60,857 bases of DNA from an uncultured Christensenellaceae bacterium (GCA_910587595.1 CAJULQ010000008.1:1-60857); one strand, 5' to 3'. Numbered from the stretch's first letter, positions 48,404-58,039 are shown. Made by a program: numbers and translations. Notes: generated from the sequence alone by a model not told the origin.

Positions 48404-50332
48404 ATGAAAAAAACAGGAAAACGTTTGGGCGCATTGTGTATCGTGTTGCTGTGTTTTTTTGCGCTGTTCGGGTGTTCGTCGGGCGATGGCGGGCGTCCCG
48501 TGCAGATTCCCGACAATACGTATGTGATCAGCGACTTGCGCGTGGATATAGACGCGAGCAAGGGCGACCGCAGTATGCGCGTTACCGAAAAGTACACGTT
48601 CGAATTTAGGTCGCTTGCGCACGGCTTTTATCGCGATATACCGCTAAACAGCGGCGAAAAAGTGCGCGATCTTCGCGTATATAATTTTCACGATTTTTAT
48701 TCCGACTACGTGGTATCGCGCGAAAACGGCAACGTGTTGCGGGTGCGCGTAGGCAGCGAAGACGCCTATATCAAAGTGGGAAAGCCGTTGGAGTGCACCA
48801 TTGAATACACGCTGATAACGCCCAAGCACGCCCAATATAAAGACGCGTTGGTGCTCAACGTGATCGGCCAAGGCTGGGCGTGCTCGATAGAGCGCGCCGA
48901 GGTGCACGTTAAGTTGCCCGCCGAAACCAACCAAACGCCGGAGTACTATTTCGGCGGGTGGGGGGAAAGCCGCGATCCGTTGCAAGAACAGATCATCGAC
49001 GCGGCGCCCGAAAGCGGCCGTAGCGAGTATTCGTTTACGGTGAACGGTTTACAGCCGTTTAACGGTTTTACCGTGTATTACTTTTTGCCCGCGGGCGCGC
49101 TCAAAACGCATGCGGATGCGCAGATGTGGATTGTGATAGGGTGCGCGGTCGCTTTGGTGGGCGTGGCAGTGCTATTGAAACTCTTGTTTGGGCGCAGTCC
49201 CGCTTTGGCGCCCGTCACCAATTTCTATCCGCCCAAGTCGGTGCGCAAAAAAGCCAAGCAGATGCCCATGGATCCCGTGGAGATGGGGTATCTCATAGAT
49301 AACACGTGCCAAGGGTCGGACGTTACGTCGCTTATCTTCTATTTTGCGAGCAAAGGCTATTTGGAAATCGAGGCGGACGAAGAAAAACGCAAAAGCGATT
49401 TCACGTTGCACAAAATGTGCGATCTGCCCGAAGGAGTGCCTTCTTATCAGCGCACGCTGTTCAACAAGATCTTTTCGGACGGCGACACGGTAACGGTGGC
49501 CGATCTGACCAACCGCACGTATACGGCGGTGACGAGCGCGCAAAAGCAAATGCAGAAAAGATATGCGGGCAAACTGTATGACGTAAAGCCGCGCTACGCG
49601 GCCGTGGGGTTATACGTGCTTACGGCGTTGTTTGTTTTTCTTACGCTGTTTTTCACCGCGCGCGCGGTGAGCAAGGGCTATTCCAACTTTTTGGGATTTG
49701 TGGTGATCTTTCCCATTGTGCCGTCGGCGTTGATCGGCGCGTATCTTGTGAACAATTGGCTCAAGCTGGGCGTAGTGAAACGAACGTTACTATTGATAGC
49801 GCTTGCCATCGTGGCAACGGTGCCCACTTTGCTGCTATTACCCATAACGGGCAGCGACGTGATCGCAACGCCCGCCGTTATTGCCATGATGGCGGCCGTG
49901 GTGGCGTGTTGTTTGATCGCGCCGTTTATAGCGCGCCGCACCAAGTATTACACCGACGAGCTAAACGAGATCCTCGGATTTAAGGACTTTTTGCAAACGG
50001 CCGAAAAGGAACGCTTGGAAATGCTGTTGGAAGAAAACCCGCAGTATTACTACGATATTCTGCCGTACGCCAACGTGTTGGGCGTGTCGGATATTTGGCA
50101 AGATAAGTTCAAGGGATTAACATTGCAACCGCCTTCATATTATCGCGGCGTTTCGGTGTTCGATCTTATGGTGTTCAACGCGTGCTACCGTTCGAGCTAT
50201 CGGGCTTACAGCGCGGCGGTGGTATCCCGTCCGTCCTCTTCGTCGCGTAGCGGCGGCGGCTGGTCGGGCGGCGGCGGAGGCGGCGGTTTTTCGGGCGGCG
50301 GCTTCGGCGGCGGAGGCGGCGGCAAGTGGTAG
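48404..50332 (+). CDS. DUF2207 membrane lipoprotein (642 aa)
   Basis: A lipoprotein-type signal (LGALCIVLLCFFALFGCSSG, Cys about residue 25) is followed by an extracellular beta-rich DUF2207 domain (RVTEKYTFEFRSLAHGFYRDIP, then NGLQPFNGFTVYYFLPAG), a transmembrane helix, a cytoplasmic winged-helix-like region (GYLIDNTCQGSDVTSLIFYF, LEIEADEEK), two to four more helices, and a Ser/Gly-rich end containing GGGGGGGFSGGGF. The layout is that of the YciQ-like family found next to LemA. Function unknown; an envelope stress role has been suggested for the pair. The tail overlaps the tyrA start by seven bases. Confidence 0.9.
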   Translation: MKKTGKRLGALCIVLLCFFALFGCSSGDGGRPVQIPDNTYVISDLRVDIDASKGDRSMRVTEKYTFEFRSLAHGFYRDIPLNSGEKVRDLRVYNFHDFYSDYVVSRENGNVLRVRVGSEDAYIKVGKPLECTIEYTLITPKHAQYKDALVLNVIGQGWACSIERAEVHVKLPAETNQTPEYYFGGWGESRDPLQEQIIDAAPESGRSEYSFTVNGLQPFNGFTVYYFLPAGALKTHADAQMWIVIGCAVALVGVAVLLKLLFGRSPALAPVTNFYPPKSVRKKAKQMPMDPVEMGYLIDNTCQGSDVTSLIFYFASKGYLEIEADEEKRKSDFTLHKMCDLPEGVPSYQRTLFNKIFSDGDTVTVADLTNRTYTAVTSAQKQMQKRYAGKLYDVKPRYAAVGLYVLTALFVFLTLFFTARAVSKGYSNFLGFVVIFPIVPSALIGAYLVNNWLKLGVVKRTLLLIALAIVATVPTLLLLPITGSDVIATPAVIAMMAAVVACCLIAPFIARRTKYYTDELNEILGFKDFLQTAEKERLEMLLEENPQYYYDILPYANVLGVSDIWQDKFKGLTLQPPSYYRGVSVFDLMVFNACYRSSYRAYSAAVVSRPSSSSRSGGGWSGGGGGGGFSGGGFGGGGGGKW

Positions 50333-51162
50333 AAACGGACAGCAAACAGCAAACCGTGGGCATTGTGGGCTTGGGGCTTATCGGCGCGTCGCTTGCCATG
50401 GCGCTCAAAAACAGCTACCGCATAGCGGGCTGTTCGCGCAATAAGGCCACCGAGCAATATGCGTTGCAACACGGCATGATCGACGAGATCCGCCCGCTCG
50501 ACAAGATGCGCGGCGTGTCGTGCGTGGCGGTGTGCACGCCATTGCACACGCTGTGCGAAACGGTGCGCGACGCATTCGATGCCGTGGGCGATTCGGCGGT
50601 GATCACCGACGTGGGCAGCGTGAAAGGCATATTGGAGGGGGCAAAGGGGCGAGTCGTGGGCGGACACCCCATGGCGGGCAACGAGCATAGCGGCATACAC
50701 GCCGCTCGCGCGCAACTGTTTGCGGGGGCCACGTATTGCGTGGTGCCGTATAAAAACAGCCGCGAAGAGGACGTTGCGTTCGTGGAGCAAATGGCGCGCG
50801 CGGCTTCGGCGCAACCGTTGCGGCTTTCGGCGGCCGCGCACGACCGTTTGGCCGCCGCATTCAGTCACATGCCGCACATGGCGGCCTATGCGCTCACGCA
50901 GTCGGCCATAGAGAGCGAAGTGAACATTGCGGGCAGCGGCTTTATGGACAGCACGCGCATTGCGGGCAGCGATCCCGCTTTTTGGACGGAGGTATTCCGC
51001 CTAAACCGCGACAACGTGTTGCAAGCGTTAGACGGTTACCTAAACGAGTTGCTTTTCTTGCGCGCGTTGTTGGCGCAAGAAAAGCACGACGCTTTGCAAG
51101 CGCGGCTTACGCAAGCGCAACAAAAGCGCAAAACATTGGAAAAGAGCAAACGCAAAAAATAA
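50326..51162 (+). CDS. tyrA: Prephenate dehydrogenase (278 aa)
   Basis: An N-terminal Rossmann fold (VGIVGLGLIGASLAMALK) and the catalytic region VGGHPMAGNEHSGIHAARAQLF with the conserved His, followed by the helical dimer domain (AFSHMPHMAAYALTQ). It oxidises prephenate to 4-hydroxyphenylpyruvate for tyrosine. There is no chorismate mutase or ACT domain, so no obvious tyrosine feedback site. The GTG start at 50326 overlaps the DUF2207 stop, and no chorismate mutase gene is in the window. First gene of the aromatic amino acid run. Confidence 0.95.
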   Translation: MVETDSKQQTVGIVGLGLIGASLAMALKNSYRIAGCSRNKATEQYALQHGMIDEIRPLDKMRGVSCVAVCTPLHTLCETVRDAFDAVGDSAVITDVGSVKGILEGAKGRVVGGHPMAGNEHSGIHAARAQLFAGATYCVVPYKNSREEDVAFVEQMARAASAQPLRLSAAAHDRLAAAFSHMPHMAAYALTQSAIESEVNIAGSGFMDSTRIAGSDPAFWTEVFRLNRDNVLQALDGYLNELLFLRALLAQEKHDALQARLTQAQQKRKTLEKSKRKK

Positions 51163-51176
51163 CGCGAGGTGTACAC

Positions 51177-52328
51177 ATGCAATATTTGACGGCGGGCGAA
51201 AGCCACGGAGCGGGTTTAACGGCCATATTGGAAGGGTTCCCTTCCAACGTGCCCCTTTCCGACGCGGACATCAACGCGCAACTCAAGCGACGCCAACAAG
51301 GCTACGGCCGCGGCGGCCGCATGAAAATAGAGAGCGACGCCGTGCATATCCTATCGGGCATGTTGGGCGGAAAAACCATAGGCAGTCCCATTGCGCTGTT
51401 TATAGAAAACCGCGATTTTGCCAAGTGGAAAGAATACACCCACCCCGTGCACGGAAACCCCGCGCCCAAAGCGCTCACGGCCGTGCGGCCGGGGCATGCC
51501 GATCGCACCGGCTGCGTTAAATACGATTTTGCCGACGCGCGTATGGTGTTAGAGCGCGCCAGCGCGCGCGAAACGGCGGCGCGGGTAGCGGTGGGCGCGG
51601 TGTGCCGCCGGTTGCTCGAAATGTTGGGCATATGCATTGCCAGCCATGTCACCAATATCGGCGGCGCCAAAAGCGATATGCACCCGCTTACGGCGGCCGA
51701 CGTGAACGAACAAGCGGATAAAAGCGCTGTGCGCACGCTGTGCGCGCGCGCCGAAAAAGAGATGATCGCCGCCATCGACAGCGCCATACAAACGGGCGAT
51801 ACGGTGGGCGGCGAGGTGGAACTTTTGATAGACGGCGTGCCCGCGGGCGTGGGCAGTTACGTGCACTACGATCGCAAATTAGACGCCGTTTTAGCGGGGC
51901 ATTTGATGTCCGTGCAAGCGGTGAAAAGCGTTTCGTTCGGCTTGGGCGAGCATGCGGCCTACGTGCGGGGATCGCAAATGCACGACCAAATGTATCCGTT
52001 GCCGAGCGGCGGCATAGAGCGGCGCACCAACCGCGCGGGGGGCATAGAGGGCGGCATGAGCAACGGCGAAACCATTGTGTCGCGCATTGTCGTAAAACCC
52101 ATACCCACGCTCATGCAAGGACTGCAAACGGTGGATATCGCCACGAGGCAAGCGGTCACGGCGCACCCCGAACGCAGCGATTATTGCGCGGTGCCCGCCG
52201 CAGGCGTGGTGGCCGAAAACGTGGCGGCGTTCGCCGTGTTGAACGAACTGCTCAAAGTGACGGGCGGCGACGATTTCCACACCGTGGCGCGTCGCGTGGC
52301 GGAAATGCGCCAAAGGGCGGTAAAATGA
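51177..52328 (+). CDS. aroC: Chorismate synthase (383 aa)
   Basis: Family signatures: GESHGAGLTAILEGFP near the start, GYGRGGRMKIESD, ARETAARVAVGAV, and SNGETIVSRIVVKPIPT. It removes phosphate from EPSP to give chorismate using reduced FMN. The start at 51177 follows CGCGAGGTGTACAC; the frame from 50982 is a shadow of tyrA. Stop overlaps the aroB start (ATGA). Confidence 0.97.
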   Translation: MQYLTAGESHGAGLTAILEGFPSNVPLSDADINAQLKRRQQGYGRGGRMKIESDAVHILSGMLGGKTIGSPIALFIENRDFAKWKEYTHPVHGNPAPKALTAVRPGHADRTGCVKYDFADARMVLERASARETAARVAVGAVCRRLLEMLGICIASHVTNIGGAKSDMHPLTAADVNEQADKSAVRTLCARAEKEMIAAIDSAIQTGDTVGGEVELLIDGVPAGVGSYVHYDRKLDAVLAGHLMSVQAVKSVSFGLGEHAAYVRGSQMHDQMYPLPSGGIERRTNRAGGIEGGMSNGETIVSRIVVKPIPTLMQGLQTVDIATRQAVTAHPERSDYCAVPAAGVVAENVAAFAVLNELLKVTGGDDFHTVARRVAEMRQRAVK

Positions 52329-53383
52329 GCGGGATAAAAAAGGACAACGGCAGTATCACGCGAACGTCCGCCAACGAATTGGTGTTTGTGTCGCGTGCCG
52401 ACGAGGTGGCGAAATGGGTGCGCCGCTTAACGAACGGGCGGCAGACCTTTGCCGTGACCGACGAGAACGTGGCGCGGTTGCACCCCGAAATACTGCCCCG
52501 AAACAATGTGGCGGTGTTGCCCGCGGGCGAGGACGCCAAAACGCTGGAAAGCGTGCAAAACGTTTGCCGCGATTTTCTGCAAGCGGGGCTTACGCGCAAA
52601 AGCGTTGTCGTGGCGTACGGCGGCGGCGTGGTGGGCGACATCACGGGTTTTGCGGCGTCGGTGTATATGCGGGGCGTGGATTTCATAAACGTTCCCACCA
52701 CGCTGTTGAGCCAAGTGGACAGCGCCATCGGCGGCAAAACGGGCGTAAATTTAGACGGCTACAAAAACATGATCGGCAGTTTCAAAATGCCGTCGCACAT
52801 CGTGATCTGCCCCGAAACGTTGGGCACCTTGCCCGACCGCGAGTGGCGTTGCGGCATGGGCGAACTGATCAAAACGGCGGCGCTCGACGAGGCATTGTAT
52901 GATTTTGTGTGCCGTTACGGCGCGCAGTTGACGGCGCGCGATCCGCAAACGACCGAAAAGGCGGTGGCCATGGCGGCCGCGTTCAAAAAGAACGTTACCG
53001 ACCAAGACCCCACCGAGCAAGGGCGGCGTGCGATCCTCAATTTGGGGCACACGGTAGGGCACGCGCTCGAAAAGTGCGACAACCACCGCTTGAGCCATGG
53101 GGAATACGTCATGCTCGGCATGCGTATCGAAATGATCATGACGGGGCAAGACGCCGACCGTGCGTTTACGGTGCAAATGAACCGACTTCTCGATCTTGCG
53201 GGCATGCCCGCCTTGCCTTGCGTTTCGATCGAGGACGTTACGGCGGCGGCCAAAGCGGACAAGAAAAACGGCGCGGGGCAGATCGCCGTGGTCGTTGCGC
53301 AAAACGCGGGCGTGTGCGGTGTGCGGCATTTCTCGGCGCAAGATTTTGCCGAGGCCTACCGCGCCGCCGTGCAACAGTTGTAA
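52325..53383 (+). CDS. aroB: 3-Dehydroquinate synthase (352 aa)
   Basis: NAD-binding segment YGGGVVGDITGFAASVYMRG and PTTLLSQVDSAIGGKTGVN are diagnostic; zinc ligands fall in E (MGELIKTAALD), H (NLGHTVGHALEK) and H (RLSHGEYVMLG). It cyclises DAHP to 3-dehydroquinate. Length is typical. Translationally coupled to aroC by a four-base overlap. Confidence 0.97.
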   Translation: MSGIKKDNGSITRTSANELVFVSRADEVAKWVRRLTNGRQTFAVTDENVARLHPEILPRNNVAVLPAGEDAKTLESVQNVCRDFLQAGLTRKSVVVAYGGGVVGDITGFAASVYMRGVDFINVPTTLLSQVDSAIGGKTGVNLDGYKNMIGSFKMPSHIVICPETLGTLPDREWRCGMGELIKTAALDEALYDFVCRYGAQLTARDPQTTEKAVAMAAAFKKNVTDQDPTEQGRRAILNLGHTVGHALEKCDNHRLSHGEYVMLGMRIEMIMTGQDADRAFTVQMNRLLDLAGMPALPCVSIEDVTAAAKADKKNGAGQIAVVVAQNAGVCGVRHFSAQDFAEAYRAAVQQL

Positions 53384-53425
53384 ACAAAGCAACCGAAAAC
53401 GTGTTATCATAGAAGGAAAAATATT

Positions 53426-54694
53426 TTGCAAAAGATCGACATATCCCCCATACCCAAGTTTACGCGCACGCTCGTTTGCGCGCCCGACAAAAGCATCACG
53501 CACCGCGCTGTTATGTTCAATGCGGCGGCCAAAGGCAAGGCCGAAGTGCGCGGCATGCTGTTGGGGCAGGATTGTCTGTCCACCATCGATTGCATGCGCC
53601 GATTGGGCGCAAGTATCGAACAAAAGGGGGACAACGCCGTGATCGCGGGCACGCAAGGTTTTGCGTCCGCCAAGCTCGATTGCGGCAATTCGGGCACCAC
53701 CATGCGTTTGTTGAGCGGTTTGGCGGCCGCGCGGGCGGGCACGTTCACGCTGTTCGGCGACCAAAGCTTATCGAGCCGCCCCATGCGCCGCGTGATCGAT
53801 CCGCTGACCGCCATGGGCGCGCAGATAGCGTCGCAAGAGGGCAAAGCGCCGTTATGCATAACGGGGCAACGGTTGCACGGTATCGATTACGTCATGCCCG
53901 TGGCGAGCGCGCAAGTAAAAAGCGCGGTGCTGTTAGCGGGGCTGGGCGCCGAGGGTGTTACGCGCGTGACCGAAAAAGAGCGCACGCGCGACCATACCGA
54001 AATTTTATTGCGGCACATGGGCGTGCGGATAACGCGCGAGAACGACTGCATAACGTTGGCGGGCGACCAAACGTTGCACGCCGCCGACGTTTGCGTGGCG
54101 GGCGATATCTCGTCGGCGGCCTTTCCGTTGGTGTGCGGTCTTATAACGGGCGGCCGCGTGTGCGTGCATAACGTGGGGCTCAATCCCACCCGCACGGGCT
54201 TGCTCGAAGTGTTCGACCAAATAGGCGCGGATTACGAAGTGGCCGATATACAATGGAACGGGGGCGAAAAGACGGGCACGGTGTGCGTGCGCGGCTTGGG
54301 GCACGGCCGCCCGTTTGCCATCGGGCACGACATGATCCCGCGGCTCGTGGACGAGATCCCCGTGTTGGCGGTGTTGGCTTGCTACTTGTCGGGCGAGAGT
54401 GTGGTGACGGGCGCGCAAGAATTGCGCGTGAAAGAGAGCGACCGCATAGCCGCCACCGTGCGGTTGGTGCGCGCGTTCGGCGGCGACGCGCAAGACACGC
54501 CCGACGGTTTGATCGTTCGCGGCGTGGGGCAGCTCGCGGGCGGTTGCACGTTCGATCCCGCGCTCGATCACCGCATGGCCATGAGCGCGGCGGTGGCGGC
54601 GGCGGCTTGCAAAAAAGGCGGCACGGTGCTTTCGCCCGCGTGCGCGGCGGTCAGTTATCCGCATTTTTGGCGCATGCTGGCGGGCGAGCAATAA
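53426..54694 (+). CDS. aroA: 3-Phosphoshikimate 1-carboxyvinyltransferase, EPSP synthase (422 aa)
   Basis: The N-terminal APDKSITHRAVMFNA segment (CAPDKSITHRAVMFNAAAKG), NSGTTMRLLSGL, the VKSAVLLAGLGAEG region, and the C-terminal DEIPVLAVLAC and KESDRIAAT motifs define EPSP synthase. It joins shikimate-3-phosphate and PEP. The TTG start at 53426 follows AGAAGGAAAA; no ATG exists near the conserved N-terminus. The GLP-type glyphosate loop has NSGTTMR, as in class II enzymes, which have variable herbicide tolerance; I do not infer a phenotype. Confidence 0.97.
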   Translation: MQKIDISPIPKFTRTLVCAPDKSITHRAVMFNAAAKGKAEVRGMLLGQDCLSTIDCMRRLGASIEQKGDNAVIAGTQGFASAKLDCGNSGTTMRLLSGLAAARAGTFTLFGDQSLSSRPMRRVIDPLTAMGAQIASQEGKAPLCITGQRLHGIDYVMPVASAQVKSAVLLAGLGAEGVTRVTEKERTRDHTEILLRHMGVRITRENDCITLAGDQTLHAADVCVAGDISSAAFPLVCGLITGGRVCVHNVGLNPTRTGLLEVFDQIGADYEVADIQWNGGEKTGTVCVRGLGHGRPFAIGHDMIPRLVDEIPVLAVLACYLSGESVVTGAQELRVKESDRIAATVRLVRAFGGDAQDTPDGLIVRGVGQLAGGCTFDPALDHRMAMSAAVAAAACKKGGTVLSPACAAVSYPHFWRMLAGEQ

Positions 54695-54708
54695 GGGAGG
54701 GCGCGCGG

Positions 54709-55476
54709 TTGAAGTTGTGTGTGTTGGGGCACGGTATCGGCTATACGTTAAGTCCGAAGTTGCACGCGTCGTTTGCCCAAACGTTGGGCGAAAATTTTTC
54801 GTACGACGTGGCCGACGTGCCACCCGAAGAATTGGAAAGCGCCGTTAAACGGCTTTTCAATGCGTATGACGGTTTTAACGTGACCAAACCGTATAAAGAG
54901 CGGGTGGCCGCTATCATGGGCGTGTCTTGCCCCGTGAATACGGTTCGGTGTTGCGACGGCGCAAGCACATCTACCGACGGCGAGGGTTTTTTATGCGATT
55001 ACACGCGTGCGTTCGGCGCGCCCCAAGGCCGCCTTTTGGTGTTGGGGGCGGGCGGCGCGGCCAAGGCGGTGCTGTCCGTTCTCGGTAAGATCCCGGACGT
55101 TAGCGTGCACGTTTACAACCGCACGTACGAAAAAGCGGCGGCGTTGGCGGGCGGCCGTATACAAGCGGTAAAGCACCTTGCCGAGCGTTACGACGCCGTG
55201 ATAAACGGCACGAGTTTGGGGTTGCACGGCGAGCAGTCCGCCCCCGACGAGCTTATGTGGCAAAACGTGCGCTATGCTTACGATCTTATCTATGCGCCGC
55301 CCGTCACGCCCTTTTTGCAACGTGCGCAAGAGGCGGGCGCGCAAACGCAAAACGGCTTGGGTATGCTCATATACCAAGCCATTGCCGCCCAAGAGTTTTG
55401 GCGGGGCAAGCCGTTTTCAAAACAACAAAAAGAACAACTGTTTGCTCATGCGCAAACGGCTATACAAAATTCATAA
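54709..55476 (+). CDS. aroE: Shikimate dehydrogenase (255 aa)
   Basis: Substrate-binding GHGIGYTLSPKLHASF (the usual SxS becomes TLS) and the catalytic lysine in GFNVTKPYKERV, then the NADP-binding LVLGAGGAAKAVLSVL and VYNRTYEKA, and INGTSLGLHGEQ. It reduces 3-dehydroshikimate to shikimate. The TTG start at 54709 lies eight bases after GGGAGG. The longer frame is a shadow of aroA. Slightly short for the family (about 270). Confidence 0.95.
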   Translation: MKLCVLGHGIGYTLSPKLHASFAQTLGENFSYDVADVPPEELESAVKRLFNAYDGFNVTKPYKERVAAIMGVSCPVNTVRCCDGASTSTDGEGFLCDYTRAFGAPQGRLLVLGAGGAAKAVLSVLGKIPDVSVHVYNRTYEKAAALAGGRIQAVKHLAERYDAVINGTSLGLHGEQSAPDELMWQNVRYAYDLIYAPPVTPFLQRAQEAGAQTQNGLGMLIYQAIAAQEFWRGKPFSKQQKEQLFAHAQTAIQNS

Positions 55477-55488
55477 GGAGAGGACGCT

Positions 55489-55938
55489 ATGAAAGACGCA
55501 AAAAAAATTTGGATAATAAACGGCCCCAACCTCGATATGTTGGGCGTGCGCGAGCCGCACATCTACGGCGCCGAAACGTTGCAAGATATAAAGGCGCGCG
55601 CCGAAAAGGCGGCCAAAGCGCAAGGGTATGACATCGTGTTCGTGCAATACAACGGCGAGGGCGAGATCGTGGACGCGTTGCACAAGGCGTATGCCGAGGC
55701 GGCGGCGGTGGTGATCAACGCGGGCGCCTACACGCACTACAGCTACGCCGTGGCCGACGCGGTAAAAATGCTTACGTGCCCCGTGATAGAATTGCATTTA
55801 AGCAATATATTTGCGCGCGAAAACTTTCGCCGCGAGTCGGTGATCTCGCCGCATGCCACCGCGGTGCTTTGCGGCGCGGGCGCGTACGGCTACGAATTGG
55901 CGGTGGCGGCCGCCGCGCACGCGTTGCAACATGCGTAA
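55489..55938 (+). CDS. aroQ: 3-Dehydroquinate dehydratase, type II (149 aa)
   Basis: Type II dehydroquinase: INGPNLDMLGVREPHIYG at the start (Arg and Tyr of the active site), NAGAYTHYSYAVADAV, and ELHLSNIFARENFRRESVIS with the conserved His and Arg. It dehydrates 3-dehydroquinate. Two family positions differ: the usual SNHEGE segment is YNGEGE, and NPGAYTH is NAGAYTH. The main catalytic residues appear kept. The stop overlaps aroK by eight bases. Confidence 0.95.
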   Translation: MKDAKKIWIINGPNLDMLGVREPHIYGAETLQDIKARAEKAAKAQGYDIVFVQYNGEGEIVDALHKAYAEAAAVVINAGAYTHYSYAVADAVKMLTCPVIELHLSNIFARENFRRESVISPHATAVLCGAGAYGYELAVAAAAHALQHA

Positions 55939-56440
55939 ACGGAGCATAGCGCTCATCGGCATGCCGGGCGCCGGCAAGTCGGGCGTGGGCAAACGGTTGG
56001 CCGAAAAACTCGGCTTGGCGTTTATCGATACCGACGCGTTGGTGGAAAAGAGCGAGGGGATGGCCGTGGCGGACGTGTTCGCACAAAAAGGCGAGGCCTA
56101 CTTTCGCGCGCGCGAGCGCGAGGCGGTGCAACAGGCGGCCAAGAAATGCGCGGTGATCTCGTGCGGCGGCGGCGTGCCGCTGTGGGAAGAAAACGTGCGC
56201 GCGTTGCAACAAAACGGCACGGTGGTATATTTGTATGCCACGGTGCAAACGCTGTGCGCGCATGTGGGCAACGGCGCGGGACGGCCGCTGTTGGCGGGCG
56301 ACGCGCGCGAGCGGATAGAAAAATTGTTTGCCGAGCGGGCGGCGGCGTATCGGGCGGCGGCCGACGCGGTGATCGTTACCGACGGCAAAAGCGTGGAAGA
56401 AGTGGCCGACGAGGCGGCGCGATTGTGGCGCTCGGTATAA
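55931..56440 (+). CDS. aroK: Shikimate kinase (169 aa)
   Basis: P-loop GMPGAGKSGVGKRLAEKL (residues about 10-27), FIDTDALVEKSEG (Asp for shikimate), the Arg-containing ERAEAVQ-type segment (FRAREREAVQQAAKK), and SCGGGVPLWEENV. It phosphorylates shikimate to shikimate-3-phosphate. The start at 55931 lies within the aroQ 3' end, so translation is coupled. With the preceding genes every step from DAHP to chorismate is encoded here. Confidence 0.96.
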   Translation: MRKRSIALIGMPGAGKSGVGKRLAEKLGLAFIDTDALVEKSEGMAVADVFAQKGEAYFRAREREAVQQAAKKCAVISCGGGVPLWEENVRALQQNGTVVYLYATVQTLCAHVGNGAGRPLLAGDARERIEKLFAERAAAYRAAADAVIVTDGKSVEEVADEAARLWRSV

Positions 56441-56463
56441 CGGCGAAAAAGGGAGGATACAAA

Positions 56464-57966
56464 ATGGATATTAAAAAGTTGAAAAGCGGTAGCGACGTGC
56501 GCGGCGTTTCGAGCGGCGCGGAAGAAGATATACAGCTTACCGACGAAGTGGTGCGTTCTATCGTGAACGCCTATGTGGTGTGGTTGGCCGAAAAGACGGG
56601 GCGTCCCGATCTTAAGATCGCCGTAGGGCACGATTCGCGCCTTTCGGCCGATCGGATCACGGCGGCGGTAACGGGCGCGCTCAAAGAGAGCGGTGTGGAC
56701 GTGTATATTTGCGGGCTTGCGTCTACGCCCGCCATGTTTATGATGACGCGTTTCGACGACGTGCGCGCCGACGGCAGTATCATGGTAACGGCCAGTCATA
56801 TGCCTTCGGATAAAAACGGCCTCAAATTTTTCACCAAAGAGGGCGGCTTATCGGGCGGTGAGATCGGCGAAATCTTGCAAATGGCGTCCGAGGGCAAGCG
56901 GCGGCGGGGGCACACCTCGCGCAGTTACACGCGCGATTTCATGCAGTTGTATTGCGACCACCTCGTTGAGTACGTGCGGCGCAGTACGGGCAACGATTGG
57001 CCGCTTTCGGGTTGCAAGATCGTGGTGGACGCGGGCAACGGCGCGGGCGGTTTTTATGCCGACAGAGTGCTCAAACCGCTGGGCGCGGTAACGGCCGGTT
57101 CGCAGTTTTTGGAGCCGGACGGGCGCTTTCCCAACCATATCCCCAATCCCGAAAACAAAGAGGCCATGGAAAGCATTTCGCGGTGCGTGGTGCAAAACAA
57201 AGCCGATCTCGGCATCATTTTCGATACCGACGTAGACCGCGCGGCCATCGTGAGCGCCGACGGCGCGGAGATCAACCGCAACCGTTTGATCGCACTGGCC
57301 GCCGACATCGTTTTGAGCGAACAGCCGGGCGCCGCCATCGTTACCGACAGCGTGACGAGCGACGGGCTGCACGAATTTATAAGCGTGCGGGGCGGCGTGC
57401 ACCACCGTTTTAAGCGCGGCTACCGCAACGTGATCGACGAGGCCGTGCGGCTCAACAAGTCGGGTAAAAATGCGCCGCTCGCCATGGAAACGAGCGGACA
57501 CGCCGCCTTTAAGGAAAACTACTTTTTGGACGACGGCGCGTATTTGGCTACCCGCGTGGTAATCAAAATGGCGCAGTTGCGCGCCCGCGGCGGGGATATC
57601 TCCGAACTGATCGCCGATCTGGCGCTACCCAAAGAGGAAAGGGAAGTGCGCATACGTTTCTCCATGCCCGATTGGGCGAGTTTCGGCAACATGCTTATCG
57701 AAAAGCTGACCGAGTTTTGCACCGATAAAGAAAAAGAAAGCGTGCGTATCGCGCCCGACAACTACGAGGGCGTGCGCGTGAATATCGGCTATGCCGACGG
57801 TTGGTTTTTGGCGCGCATGAGCGTGCACGATCCCGTTATGGTCATCAATATGGAAAGCAACGCGTTCGGCGGCGTTTCGCTGTTGGCTCGCTTTCTATAT
57901 GCGTTCTTCTCTTCGTTTACGGGCGTAGAAGGACTTACCGAACTAAAGGTGATCGCGGGACTGTAA
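56464..57966 (+). CDS. Phosphohexomutase, phosphomannomutase/phosphoglucomutase family (500 aa)
   Basis: The four-domain alpha-D-phosphohexomutase layout is visible: SGSDVRGV near the start, the phosphoserine loop VTASHMPSDKNGLKFF (about residue 108), the metal-binding loop IIFDTDVDRAAIV (about 259), the sugar-binding region around LAMETSGHAAFKENY, and the phosphate-binding C-terminus (RIAPDNYEGVRVNIGYADGWF). The phosphoserine loop reads TASHMP where almost all members have TASHNP. It interconverts hexose 1- and 6-phosphates. The start at 56464 follows GGGAGGATAC. It probably ends the aro transcript. Confidence 0.9.
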   Translation: MDIKKLKSGSDVRGVSSGAEEDIQLTDEVVRSIVNAYVVWLAEKTGRPDLKIAVGHDSRLSADRITAAVTGALKESGVDVYICGLASTPAMFMMTRFDDVRADGSIMVTASHMPSDKNGLKFFTKEGGLSGGEIGEILQMASEGKRRRGHTSRSYTRDFMQLYCDHLVEYVRRSTGNDWPLSGCKIVVDAGNGAGGFYADRVLKPLGAVTAGSQFLEPDGRFPNHIPNPENKEAMESISRCVVQNKADLGIIFDTDVDRAAIVSADGAEINRNRLIALAADIVLSEQPGAAIVTDSVTSDGLHEFISVRGGVHHRFKRGYRNVIDEAVRLNKSGKNAPLAMETSGHAAFKENYFLDDGAYLATRVVIKMAQLRARGGDISELIADLALPKEEREVRIRFSMPDWASFGNMLIEKLTEFCTDKEKESVRIAPDNYEGVRVNIGYADGWFLARMSVHDPVMVINMESNAFGGVSLLARFLYAFFSSFTGVEGLTELKVIAGL

Positions 57967-57971
57967 AAAAC

Positions 57972-58000
57972 TTGCCAAAAGATGTCGGATATGCTATACT
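57972..58000 (+). promoter_or_regulatory. Promoter of the transketolase gene
   Basis: TTGCCA (57972-57977), 17 bases, TATACT (57995-58000); the leader contains GAGGGAGGAG. Confidence 0.75.
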
Positions 58001-58039
58001 GACACTGTATGAATTTTTTGTCCGAGGGAGGAGTATTGT

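Noticed and set aside
50230..50330. Tandem repeat element at the end of the DUF2207 gene
   Set aside because: It encodes the Gly/Ser-rich C-terminal tail typical of this family; the repetition is low-complexity coding sequence.
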